A DNA stretch of 64,000 nucleotides from Janthinobacterium sp. UMAB-56 (GTDB lineage Bacteria > Pseudomonadota > Gammaproteobacteria > Burkholderiales > Burkholderiaceae_D): positions 1 through 64,000 of the forward strand of contig NZ_LT607658.1 of NCBI RefSeq assembly GCF_900095265.1, written 5' to 3'. The position numbers and the translations under genes were made by a program. The notes under the pieces were generated by a model that was not told where the DNA came from, searched no databases, and worked only from the letters and a program-made list of their open reading frames with translations. Shown here piece after piece: positions 55,969-64,000 of the stretch. Within the stretch, counting starts at the first letter, position 1. Each line of letters begins with the position of its first letter.

Positions 55969-57195
55969 ATGGAAGTATTCGCCTACCTGATCCCATACGG
56001 CCTTGAATGGCTGAACCTGATCGTCCGCTGGCTGCACGTCATCACGGGCATTGCCTGGATCGGTGCTTCCTTTTATTTCGTCTGGCTCGACAACTCGATA
56101 CGCCCGCCGGCACCTGGCTCCGAGTTGGCGAAAAAAGGCGTGTCGGGAGAATTGTGGGCCGTGCATGGCGGTGGCTTTTATCATCCGCAAAAATATCTGG
56201 TGGCACCGGCCGAACTGCCGAAGGAACTGCACTGGTTCAAGTGGGAAGCGTATTCGACCTGGCTATCCGGTTTCGCGCTGCTGACGATCGCCTATTATTT
56301 CAATGCCCAAGCCATGATGATCGACAAATCCGTGGCTGATATCTCCAGCGGCCAGGCCGTCGGTATCGGCATCGCCACGCTCGTCATCGGCTGGACCGTG
56401 TACGACCTGCTGTGCCGTTCGAAACTGGCGCAATATGAATTGTGGTTCGGCGTGACGGTGTTCGCGCTGATCGTCGGCGCCGCGTATGTGCTGACGCATT
56501 TGCTGAGCGGACGCGCCGCCTACATCCACGTGGGCGCCATGATCGGTACCATCATGGTGGCCAATGTGCTGATGCTGATCATTCCCGGCCAGCGCAAGAT
56601 GGTCGAGGCCATGGCGGCTGGCAAGCTGCCCGATCCCAAGCACGGCTTGAAGGCCAAGCAGCGCAGCGTGCATAACAATTACTTTACCTTGCCGGTGCTG
56701 TTCATCATGATCAGCAACCACTACGCCATGACCTACCGGAACGACCATGCCTGGCTGGTGCTGGCGCTGATCATGGCGGCCGGCGTCTTCATCCGCCACT
56801 TTTTCAACCTGCGCCACAAGGGGCGTGTCGAGTGGCGTTATCCTGCCCTCGGCGTGGCCTTGCTGGTGGCCGTGGCCGTTGCCATCGCGCCGAAAGCGCC
56901 CGTGGCGGCAGCACCTGCGGTGGACCCGGCAGCGCAGTTCAAGAGTGTGCATGCCATCATCGCCCAGCGCTGCGCCACCTGCCATTCGGCGCAGCCCACG
57001 CAACCGGGTTTCGCCACGGCGCCGGCCGGCATGATGCTGGATAATGAAACGGAAATCCGCCAGCACGCGGCGCAAATCTACAAGCAGGCCATCGAGCTCA
57101 AAGCCATGCCGATTGGGAACCTGACCAATATGACGGAGGCCGAGCGCAGCGAATTGGGCGCCTGGCTGCAACAGACCATGCAAGGAGCAAAATGA
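55969..57195 (+). CDS. puuD: Urate hydroxylase PuuD (membrane, cytochrome c domain)
   Basis: PuuD oxidises urate to 5-hydroxyisourate and is unrelated to soluble urate oxidases. The 408-residue protein has about eight membrane spans (residues 10-310) with LNLIVRWLHVITGIAWIGAS at the start and conserved His such as SVHNNYFTLPVLFIMISNHY. A C-terminal c-type cytochrome domain has CATCH near residue 344. The domain should lie in the periplasm and pass electrons to the respiratory chain. GAGGAA six bases upstream supports the ATG at 55969. It overlaps the next gene by four bases. Confidence 0.94.
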   Translation: MEVFAYLIPYGLEWLNLIVRWLHVITGIAWIGASFYFVWLDNSIRPPAPGSELAKKGVSGELWAVHGGGFYHPQKYLVAPAELPKELHWFKWEAYSTWLSGFALLTIAYYFNAQAMMIDKSVADISSGQAVGIGIATLVIGWTVYDLLCRSKLAQYELWFGVTVFALIVGAAYVLTHLLSGRAAYIHVGAMIGTIMVANVLMLIIPGQRKMVEAMAAGKLPDPKHGLKAKQRSVHNNYFTLPVLFIMISNHYAMTYRNDHAWLVLALIMAAGVFIRHFFNLRHKGRVEWRYPALGVALLVAVAVAIAPKAPVAAAPAVDPAAQFKSVHAIIAQRCATCHSAQPTQPGFATAPAGMMLDNETEIRQHAAQIYKQAIELKAMPIGNLTNMTEAERSELGAWLQQTMQGAK

Positions 57196-58424
57196 CAACG
57201 CACGCGGAACAAATCACGGCCTGGATCGACGATCACTTCGACGAAGAAGTCGCATTTTTACAGAAGGTGGTGCAGCAGCCGACGGATACGCCGCCCGGCA
57301 ATAACGCGCCGCATGCGGAACTGGTGGCGCAACTGCTGCAGGCGTATGGCTGGCAGGCGGAAAAGCACGCGGTGCCGGCCGATCAGGTCGAGGCATATGG
57401 CATGCAAAGCATCACCAACCTGATGGTGCGCCGCCCGTATGCTGCGGGCGGGCCGACCGTGGCCCTGAATGCGCATGGCGACGTGGTGCCCCCCGGCGAT
57501 AACTGGACGTATCCGCCGTACGGCGGCCAGATCGACGGCGGCTATATGTATGGCCGCGCGACGGCCGTCTCGAAGGGCGATTTCGCCACCTATGTGTTTG
57601 CCGCGCGCGCGCTTGAAGCGCTGGGTGTTCCACTCAAAGGCCAGCTGGAACTGCATTTTACGTACGACGAGGAATTCGGCGGCTTGCTGGGGCCGGGCTG
57701 GCTACTGGAACAGCAGCTGACGAAGCCCGACTTTGTCATCGCCGCCGGGTTCAGCTACGGCATAGTCACGGCGCACAACGCCTGCCTGCAGCTGGAAATC
57801 ACCGTGCACGGCAAGTCGGGCCATGGTTCCATGCCGGAGACGGGGCATGATGCGCTGCAGGCGGCCAACAAGATCCTCAACGCCATCTATGGCCAGCTGC
57901 CGGAACTGAAGAAGATCAAATCCCAAGTGGCCGGCATCGACTCGCCGACCATGCTGGTGGGCCGCATCGACGGCGGCACGAATACCAATGTGGTGCCGGG
58001 CAAGGTGGTCATGAAGATGGACCGCCGCATGATTCCGGAAGAAGATCCGGTGGCGGTGGAGGCGCAGGTGCGCGCGCTGATCGAGGACGCCGTGCGCGGC
58101 GAGCCTGGCATCCGCATAGAGATCCGCCGCCTGCTGTTGTCGCACGCGCTGCGGCCCTTGCCCGGCTCCGAACAGCTGGTCGGCAGCCTGCAAAAGAATG
58201 CACAAGCGATTCTCGGCGAGACGATTCCCGCCGTCGGCACGCCCCTGTATGCGGATGCGCGCCTGTATGGCGAGCGGGGCATCCCCGCCGTGCTATATGG
58301 CGCTGGTCCGCGCACGGTGCCCGAATCGAACGCGAAGAAGGCCGATGAACGCCTGGCGCTGGACGACTTGCGCAAGGCCAGCAAGATCGTCGCCCTGACC
58401 TTGCTGGACTTCCTGGCTGCTTGA
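57192..58424 (+). CDS. M20-family amidohydrolase next to puuD
   Basis: This is a 410-residue ArgE/DapE-type zinc hydrolase. Features are VALNAHGDVVPPGDNWTYPP (metal His and Asp) near residue 95, YGRATAVSKGDFATY, FTYDEEFGGLLGPG (catalytic Glu pair) near residue 157, and the dimer-lid HGKSGHGSMPETGHDA. It starts with an ATGA overlap with puuD and so is co-translated. Its substrate is not shown. Because the UraD fusion already carries allantoate amidohydrolase, this one may act on another ureido compound or have a different peptidase-like role. Confidence 0.85.
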   Translation: MTTHAEQITAWIDDHFDEEVAFLQKVVQQPTDTPPGNNAPHAELVAQLLQAYGWQAEKHAVPADQVEAYGMQSITNLMVRRPYAAGGPTVALNAHGDVVPPGDNWTYPPYGGQIDGGYMYGRATAVSKGDFATYVFAARALEALGVPLKGQLELHFTYDEEFGGLLGPGWLLEQQLTKPDFVIAAGFSYGIVTAHNACLQLEITVHGKSGHGSMPETGHDALQAANKILNAIYGQLPELKKIKSQVAGIDSPTMLVGRIDGGTNTNVVPGKVVMKMDRRMIPEEDPVAVEAQVRALIEDAVRGEPGIRIEIRRLLLSHALRPLPGSEQLVGSLQKNAQAILGETIPAVGTPLYADARLYGERGIPAVLYGAGPRTVPESNAKKADERLALDDLRKASKIVALTLLDFLAA

Positions 58425-58487
58425 TACGGCGGCGACTATGCCGCGTGCATCCGGTAAGATGCATGCTTGAAAAATCGAGGAGGCAGC

Positions 58488-59843
58488 ATGGACTTGGCTG
58501 ACAAGGGGACGATAAGGGACCTGGCCGCCGACCTGGCCGCCGGCCGCATCACCAGCGTGGCGCTGACAGAGCAGATGCTGGCACGCGCCGAGGCGCACCG
58601 GGCGCAGGGCGGCCATGCGTATGTCAGCCTCGATGGTGAACAGGCGCTGGCCGAGGCGCGCGCCAGCGATGCGGCGCGCGCGGCCGGCATCGTTGCTTCG
58701 CCCCTTGCCGGCATTCCCGTCTCGATCAAGGACTTGTTCGACGTCAGGGGGCAGGTCAGCAGCGCCGCCTCGCTGGCGCTGGCCGATGCGCCGTCCGCCG
58801 ATGCGGATGCGGCGGCCGTGGCGCGCCTGCGCGCGGCCGGCGCCATCCTGCTGGGTCGCACCAACATGAGCGAATTCGCGTTTTCCGGCCTGGGCTTGAA
58901 TCCCCATTACGGCACGCCGCGCAATCCGCACGACCGCGCGCGCGTGGCGGGCGGCTCCACCTCGGGCGGCGCCGTGACGGTGGCCTTGGCGATGGCGGCA
59001 GGTGCGCTGGGCACGGACACGGGCGGCTCGATCCGCATCCCCTCCGCTTTTTGCGGCTTGACCGGCTTCAAGCCGACGGCGGCCTCGGTCCCGCTGGCTG
59101 GCACGCTACCCTTGTCGCGTTCCCTGGACTCGGCCGGTCCCATCGCGCGCAGCGTCGATTGCTGCGCCATTCTGTACGCAGCGCTATCGGGCCATGACGT
59201 CGGCGCGCAGGCGCCAGCACTGAAAGGCTTGCGCTTCGGCTTTACCCTTGACTACGTCGGTACACACGTGGAGCCGCAGGTGCAGCAGGCTTTCGATGCT
59301 GCCCTGGATAAATTGCGCGCGGCCGGCGCGCTGGTGGAACAGTTCGACTTCCCTGAATTGCTCGAACTGCCGACGATTAATGGCGGCGGCGGCCTGGTGG
59401 CGGCGGAGGCGTGGCACTGGCACAGAGTGTTGCTTGAAGAGAAGGGCGCGCAATACGACCAGCGCGTGGCGGCGCGCATCCGCCGCGGCCAGCAGCAGGG
59501 CGCGTTTGACTATATCGACCTGCTCGACGCGCGCGCGCGCCTGGTCGCCATCGCAGAGCGGCGCCTGGCGCCATTCGATGCCTGGCTGATGCCCAGCGTG
59601 GCTATTCTGGCGCCGGAAGTGGCAGCGCTGGAAGCGGACGACGCCACTTTTTTTGCCACGAATGGTCTGGTGCTGCGCAACGCCAGCGTGATCAACTTCC
59701 TCGACGGCTGCGCGCTGTCGCTGCCCTGCCACGCCGAGGGCACATTGCCCGTGGGACTGGGCGTTTGCGGCCTGGCGGGCGCGGATGTCAGGGTGCTGCA
59801 AATTGGCCGGGCGGTCGAGGCCTTATTGGGCGCTCAACAATAA
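58488..59843 (+). CDS. Amidase-signature family hydrolase
   Basis: This is a 451-residue serine amidase with the Ser-cisSer-Lys signature. The Lys is in GIPVSIKDLFDVRG near residue 80, and the serines are in RVAGGSTSGGAVTVALA and GALGTDTGGSIRIPS near residues 155-185. A strong GAGGAGG site precedes the ATG at 58488. It follows the puuD and M20 genes in the same direction. Relatives include allophanate hydrolase and other amidases, so a terminal ureide or urea-derived substrate is possible but unproven. Confidence 0.85.
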   Translation: MDLADKGTIRDLAADLAAGRITSVALTEQMLARAEAHRAQGGHAYVSLDGEQALAEARASDAARAAGIVASPLAGIPVSIKDLFDVRGQVSSAASLALADAPSADADAAAVARLRAAGAILLGRTNMSEFAFSGLGLNPHYGTPRNPHDRARVAGGSTSGGAVTVALAMAAGALGTDTGGSIRIPSAFCGLTGFKPTAASVPLAGTLPLSRSLDSAGPIARSVDCCAILYAALSGHDVGAQAPALKGLRFGFTLDYVGTHVEPQVQQAFDAALDKLRAAGALVEQFDFPELLELPTINGGGGLVAAEAWHWHRVLLEEKGAQYDQRVAARIRRGQQQGAFDYIDLLDARARLVAIAERRLAPFDAWLMPSVAILAPEVAALEADDATFFATNGLVLRNASVINFLDGCALSLPCHAEGTLPVGLGVCGLAGADVRVLQIGRAVEALLGAQQ

Positions 59844-59911
59844 AGAATGCCATAGTGCAGGAAAATGCCAACTCTGTCATGATGGCTAGCATTAATATGG
59901 GATAGTCGGGC

Positions 59912-61267
59912 TTGCGCGCCGGCAAACTTCACACTGTGCACCGATACGAGCTGATTAGTTGTCATGACTGCGGCGTGCTGTACCGCAAACGTCCGCTGCG
60001 CCCCCGCGAGAAGGCGCGCTGCCTGCGTTGCCGCTCGGTGCTGTACCGGGCTGCCCACGCGCGAGGCGCATCGGCCGAACTGACCAAGGTGGTTGCCCTG
60101 ACCCTGGGCGCCGCCCTGGTTTTCCTGATCGCGCAGTTTTTCCCCATCGTCGAACTCGACGTCAACGGCCTGACCTCCAGCGCTACCTTGCTCGGCGCCA
60201 TCCGCGTGCTGTGGTCCGAGCAGATGCAGGTGGTGGCGACGATGGTTTTCCTGTTTACCATCCTCTTCCCGGCCGTCGAACTGGCTTCCCTGTTGTATGT
60301 GGCGCTGGGCCTGCGTGGCGGCGCCAAGGTGCCCGGCTTTAACCGCGTGCTGCGCGCCGTTCAGACGGCGCGCGAATGGGGCATGACGGAGGTGCTGATG
60401 ATCGGCATCCTGATCACCGTCGTCAAGATGACCAGCCTGGCCACCGTGCTGCCGCAACCGGGCTTGTTCGCGTTTGGCGCACTGACCTTGCTGCTGGCTA
60501 TCGTGGTCTCGTTCGACCCCAAGGCGCTGTGGAACCTGGGCGATGACCTGACCCGGCAAGCGCTGCCCGGCATCCGCTACAAGGCTTACGCGCCCGGTGA
60601 AAAGGTGCTGCCCTGCCATGCATGCGGCCTGGTGGCGCCACCCTTGGGCAAGGGCAAGCACCTGGCGTGCGTGCGCTGCGGCTCGGCTCTGCACGTGCGC
60701 AAGCCGAATAGCATCAACCGTACCTGGGCCTTGCTGATCGCCGCCATGATCCTTTATATTCCTGCTAACTTGCTGCCCGTGATGGTAACGCAATCGCTGT
60801 TCGGCGCGCAGGACGACACCATCATGAGCGGCGTGGTGCTGTTCTGGACTAGCGGATCGAAGGGCCTGGCCATCATCATTTTCATCGCCAGCGTGGTCGT
60901 GCCCATGCTCAAGCTGGGCGTGCTGGCGCTGCTGGCCTTCACCGCGCAGCGGCGTTCGCGCTGGCGGCCGCGCCAGCGCACCGTCTTGTACCGCATGGTT
61001 GAATTCATCGGCCGCTGGTCCATGCTCGACATCTTTGTCGTTACGCTGACGGTGGCGCTGGTGCGTTTCAAGTCGCTGGCCGTGATCACGGCAGGCCCCG
61101 GCGCGCTGGCCTTTGGGGCCGTGGTGGTGCTGACCATGCTGGCGGCGATGCAGTTCGACCCGCGCCTGATCTGGGACCCCGTCGACGGACAGGCGCCTGG
61201 TGAGGAGGAGCCCGTGGTGGTGGCAAATACCGGAAACAATACAGTGATTGGAGAACAGCATGTCTGA
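59912..61267 (+). CDS. pqiA: Paraquat-inducible protein A
   Basis: PqiA is an inner-membrane protein of a lipid-transport system that links the inner and outer membranes. The 451-residue protein has two repeats. Each has a zinc-ribbon-like cysteine set (CHDCG with CLRC near residues 17-40, and CHACG with CVRC near residues 235-260) followed by four hydrophobic spans. Translation may start at TTG 59912 or GTG 59936, and no ribosome site decides. It overlaps pqiB by eight bases. It marks the end of the nucleotide-related region. Confidence 0.9.
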   Translation: MRAGKLHTVHRYELISCHDCGVLYRKRPLRPREKARCLRCRSVLYRAAHARGASAELTKVVALTLGAALVFLIAQFFPIVELDVNGLTSSATLLGAIRVLWSEQMQVVATMVFLFTILFPAVELASLLYVALGLRGGAKVPGFNRVLRAVQTAREWGMTEVLMIGILITVVKMTSLATVLPQPGLFAFGALTLLLAIVVSFDPKALWNLGDDLTRQALPGIRYKAYAPGEKVLPCHACGLVAPPLGKGKHLACVRCGSALHVRKPNSINRTWALLIAAMILYIPANLLPVMVTQSLFGAQDDTIMSGVVLFWTSGSKGLAIIIFIASVVVPMLKLGVLALLAFTAQRRSRWRPRQRTVLYRMVEFIGRWSMLDIFVVTLTVALVRFKSLAVITAGPGALAFGAVVVLTMLAAMQFDPRLIWDPVDGQAPGEEEPVVVANTGNNTVIGEQHV

Positions 61268-62888
61268 CAAAGAAGCTGGCGACCTTGCCGAAACTGGGGG
61301 GCGGTCATTGCCCGAACCCGATGTGGAGCAGGGCAGCCGCTGGCTGCCGTCGCTGGTGTGGCTCATTCCGCTGTTGGCCGCGCTGATCGGCGCCGGCCTG
61401 GCCGCCAAGTCCATCCTCGACCAGGGACCGACGGTGACCGTCAGCTTCAAGAGCGCCGAAGGGCTGGAGCCGGGCAAGACCAAGGTCAAGTACAAGGATG
61501 TCGAAATCGGCCAGGTGCGCGCCATTACACTGGGCGAGGACTTGAGCAAGGTGCTGGTGACGATAGACATGAGCAAGGAGGCGCGGCGCTTCGCCACTGC
61601 AGAATCGCGCTTCTGGGTGGTGCGCCCGCAGATCGGCGCCAGCGGCGTGACGGGACTGGGCACCTTGCTCTCGGGCGCCTACATCGGCGTCGACACGGGC
61701 AAGTCGGAAGCCAAGAAGGATAATTTTATCGGCATGGAGAATCCGCCCGCCGTGGCGGGTGACCAGAAGGGCAAGCTGTACACCCTGCATGCGGACAGCC
61801 TCGGTTCCGTCGACGTGGGTTCGCCCCTGTTCTTCCACCGCCTGCGCGTGGGCAAGGTGGTCAGCTTCGCGCTGGACAAGGATGGCAACGGCATCACCAT
61901 GTCGGTGTTCGTGAATGCGCCGTATGATCAATTCGTCGGCAAGAATGCGCGCTGGTGGCATGCCAGCGGCGTCGACGTGCGCCTCGATTCCAACGGTTTC
62001 AAGTTGAACACGCAGTCGCTGGCCGCGATGCTGGTGGGCGGCATTGCCTTTGAAGCGGAGAACGGCCGCAGGCCGGAGGACCCGGCACCGGCCGGCACCA
62101 GTTACCGCCTGGCGGCCGACGAGGCCAGCGCCATGCGCGAGCCCGATGGTGAAGCCATTACCACCGTATTCTATTTCGACCAGTCCCTGCGGGGCTTGCA
62201 GCCTGGCGCCACGGTGGATTTCCGCGGCATCGTGCTGGGCGAGGTGCGCTCGGTGGGCATCGAATTCGATCCCGTGAAGAAGAACTTCCGCATGCCCGTT
62301 ACCGTCAATCTGTACCCGGCCCGCCTGGGCATGCGCTTCAAGGCCGCCGTCGACGATGAGGAAGGCTCGGCCGGCCATCAGCTGCTCGAACGCATGGTCA
62401 GCCGTGGTTTGCGCGCCCAGCTACGTACGGGCAACCTGCTCACCAGCCAGCTGTATATCGCGCTGGACTTCTTCCCGAAAGCGCCGAAGGCGGCGCTGGA
62501 CTTGAACAGGTATCCGCTGGAAGTGCCCACCGTGCCCAATACCCTGGATGAACTGCAGACGCAGATCGCCAGCATCGCCCGCAAGCTTGACCAGGTGCCG
62601 TACGCGGAGATCGGCAACAACCTGAACGCCACCATCAAGCAGGCCAATACCCTGTTCAAGCAGCTCGATGGGCAAGTCGTGCCGGAAATGCGCGATACGC
62701 TGACGGCGGCGAAACAGACCTTCGGCACGGCAGAACAGGTGCTGCAAAAGGATTCGCCGCTGCAGTCGGACGTGCGCCAGGCCTTGCAGCAACTGACGCA
62801 AACCCTGCAATCGCTGAACGCCCTGTCGGATTACCTGGAACGTCACCCCGAGTCCCTGATCCGCGGCAAAAAAGGAGATGAAAAATGA
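61260..62888 (+). CDS. pqiB: Intermembrane transport protein PqiB (MCE domains)
   Basis: This is a 542-residue protein with one N-terminal membrane span (LPSLVWLIPLLAALIGAGLA) and three MCE domains. The first begins GPTVTVSFKSAEGLEPGKTK, and the third contains GLQPGATVDFRGIVLGEV. A helical tail runs from about residue 430 to the end. It would form the tube carrying lipids across the periplasm. GGAGAA before the ATG at 61260 decides the start over an upstream TTG. It overlaps pqiA and pqiC at both ends, so the three are one operon. Confidence 0.93.
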   Translation: MSDKEAGDLAETGGRSLPEPDVEQGSRWLPSLVWLIPLLAALIGAGLAAKSILDQGPTVTVSFKSAEGLEPGKTKVKYKDVEIGQVRAITLGEDLSKVLVTIDMSKEARRFATAESRFWVVRPQIGASGVTGLGTLLSGAYIGVDTGKSEAKKDNFIGMENPPAVAGDQKGKLYTLHADSLGSVDVGSPLFFHRLRVGKVVSFALDKDGNGITMSVFVNAPYDQFVGKNARWWHASGVDVRLDSNGFKLNTQSLAAMLVGGIAFEAENGRRPEDPAPAGTSYRLAADEASAMREPDGEAITTVFYFDQSLRGLQPGATVDFRGIVLGEVRSVGIEFDPVKKNFRMPVTVNLYPARLGMRFKAAVDDEEGSAGHQLLERMVSRGLRAQLRTGNLLTSQLYIALDFFPKAPKAALDLNRYPLEVPTVPNTLDELQTQIASIARKLDQVPYAEIGNNLNATIKQANTLFKQLDGQVVPEMRDTLTAAKQTFGTAEQVLQKDSPLQSDVRQALQQLTQTLQSLNALSDYLERHPESLIRGKKGDEK

Positions 62889-63490
62889 TGAAGCCTGTCC
62901 TCGCAACCTTCGCCGCGCTGCTGGCGACCGTCCTGCTGGGTGGCTGCTCCACGCCCCAGCCCGAGCATTTCTATACGCTCAGCGGTGGCGCCGACGCGCA
63001 GCCGGCCAAGCCCGTCAAATACTATGTCGAGGTGCTGGCCGTCAGCGTGCCGCAGCAAGTGAGCCGCAACCAGTTCGTCGTGACGGCGCCCTTGGGACGC
63101 ATCGAATTACTGGAGCAGCAGCGCTGGGCGGGGCCGCTGGCCGGCGAGATCGGTCAGGCCCTGTCGACGGCCGTGACGAACGATCTGGGCGCCATCGATG
63201 TGTTCCGCACGCCGCACCCCGACAACCTGCCCGTGTACCGCATCAGCACCAATGTGCAGCGCTTCGAATCCGTGATGGGCCAGTATGCGCTGATCGATGC
63301 CGTATGGAGCGTGCGCCAGCTGGCCAGCAACAAGGTGGTCACCTGCCGCACTGTCGCCAATGAAAAGGTGGGCGCTGGCTACGATGAACTGGTGCTGGGC
63401 CACCGCCGCGCCGTCGGCCGCATCGCTGCCGATGCGGCGAGCGTGGTGCGTGCTTTTGACAACGGCAAGGCCGCCTGCCCGTCGGCTTGA
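62885..63490 (+). CDS. pqiC: PqiC-like outer-membrane lipoprotein
   Basis: This is a 201-residue lipoprotein with a signal ending in the lipobox LGGC (Cys21). The body matches the ABC-type/PqiC (DUF330) group: KPVKYYVEVLAVSVPQQVSR, FVVTAPLGRIELLEQQRWAGP near residue 80, and LSTAVTNDLG. It should sit in the outer membrane as the acceptor for the PqiB tube. Translation starts at ATGATG within the pqiB end, with GGAG eight bases before. Confidence 0.92.
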   Translation: MMKPVLATFAALLATVLLGGCSTPQPEHFYTLSGGADAQPAKPVKYYVEVLAVSVPQQVSRNQFVVTAPLGRIELLEQQRWAGPLAGEIGQALSTAVTNDLGAIDVFRTPHPDNLPVYRISTNVQRFESVMGQYALIDAVWSVRQLASNKVVTCRTVANEKVGAGYDELVLGHRRAVGRIAADAASVVRAFDNGKAACPSA

Positions 63491-63537
63491 GCCGTTTTCG
63501 CCTACCCAGTCCCGTCGGCCGCTGGTAAAATACCGGC

Positions 63538-63942
63538 ATGGGAATGACCTCTTTCACACGCCGCTTTGCCGCCTGGATCGCCTGTTTCGCGATCCTGCTG
63601 GCGGCGCTCGCGCCGTCGATTTCCCAGGCTGTCGCCAATGCCAAGCAGGAATCCGGTTCTGGCTGGGCGGAAATCTGCTCGGTGGCCGGCATCCGTTTTG
63701 TCCAGCTTGTCCAGGTCGATGACGGCGCTGCCGACGGCAAGTCCGGCGGCAAGGTCATGCAGATGGAGCATTGCGCCTTCTGTTCCACGCATGCCGGTTC
63801 CGTGGGCTTGCCGCCCAGTCCCGTGCTGCCGCTGCCCATCGCCAGCGGCACGGCCATTTTCCCGGCGCTGTACTACCAGTCGCCATCCCCGCTCTTCATC
63901 TGGTCCACGGCGCAGTCACGCGCGCCGCCCACCCTCATTTAA
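63538..63942 (+). CDS. DUF2946-family protein
   Basis: This is a 134-residue exported or membrane-anchored protein. After a hydrophobic start (FAAWIACFAILLAALAPSIS) it has EICSVAGIRF near residue 43 and the HCAFC motif near residue 78, the two cysteine/histidine motifs of DUF2946. In other genomes the family often neighbours copper or TonB-receptor genes, so a metal link is possible but not shown here. The 58 bases after it run off the window. Confidence 0.75.
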   Translation: MGMTSFTRRFAAWIACFAILLAALAPSISQAVANAKQESGSGWAEICSVAGIRFVQLVQVDDGAADGKSGGKVMQMEHCAFCSTHAGSVGLPPSPVLPLPIASGTAIFPALYYQSPSPLFIWSTAQSRAPPTLI

Positions 63943-64000
63943 GTCTTTGCATTTCCTATGCCTGCCCTGTCTGCCTTGCTGCATGACGGGCGGCATCCGC

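Overview
The window is GC-rich DNA from a Gram-negative bacterium. Gene content suggests a betaproteobacterium of the Oxalobacteraceae (Janthinobacterium / Massilia / Duganella type): PuuD-type urate oxidation, an Oar-type TonB receptor, a PEP-CTERM protein, PqiABC, and dispersed GGGGTCAGACCC repeats between genes. The placement is inferred from gene content and style; no marker gene is present.

Almost all of the first 60 kb handles nucleic-acid breakdown products. (1) 277-9588: uraH, then puuE, xdhA, xdhB, xdhC, guanine deaminase and an exported adenosine deaminase. (2) 9589-17921: an Oar-type TonB-dependent receptor, an exported 5'-nucleotidase, a phospholipase-D-fold protein and an S1/P1 nuclease, which together look like a cell-surface and periplasmic nucleic-acid digestion set. 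(3) 17958-19777: a DeoR regulator divergent from an unusual NudK-type Nudix protein fused to a nucleoside-deoxyribosyltransferase-like domain. (4) 19837-24495: a nucleoside-type BMP/ABC importer. (5) 24880-27951: a LysR regulator and the pseudouridine pair psuG and psuK. (6) 28341-36975: punA, deoB, deoC, an ALDH16-type two-domain aldehyde dehydrogenase, deoA, cdd and an unfamiliar two-part deaminase-like protein. (7) 36977-40874: apparently unrelated genes (M19 dipeptidase, VOC protein, small membrane protein, outer-membrane barrel, PEP-CTERM protein). (8) 40903-53050: a RutR-like TetR, a MocR regulator and a complete reductive pyrimidine operon (aminotransferase, mmsA, preT, preA, NCS1 transporter, dihydropyrimidinase, beta-ureidopropionase). 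(9) 53071-59843: a UraD-allantoate amidohydrolase fusion and its LysR, divergent from puuD, an M20 amidohydrolase and an amidase. (10) 59912-63942: pqiABC and a DUF2946 protein.

Together these genes give a nearly continuous route from external RNA or DNA to central metabolism. Polymers are cut and dephosphorylated outside the cytoplasm and nucleosides are imported. Sugars are drained through DeoB and DeoC and an aldehyde dehydrogenase. Purines go through urate to allantoate. Pyrimidines go through dihydropyrimidines and beta-alanine to acetyl-CoA.

The most striking non-coding signal is a promoter module of about 70 bp found three times, upstream of the TonB receptor, the ABC importer and the punA-deo operon. 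Each copy has an ATTTATA-N9-TATAAAT dyad, exactly 14 bases, then GTATTTG running into a TTGNCA -35 box and a CATAGT -10 box. It points to an undescribed nucleoside-uptake regulon, possibly controlled by the LysR protein encoded next to one copy.
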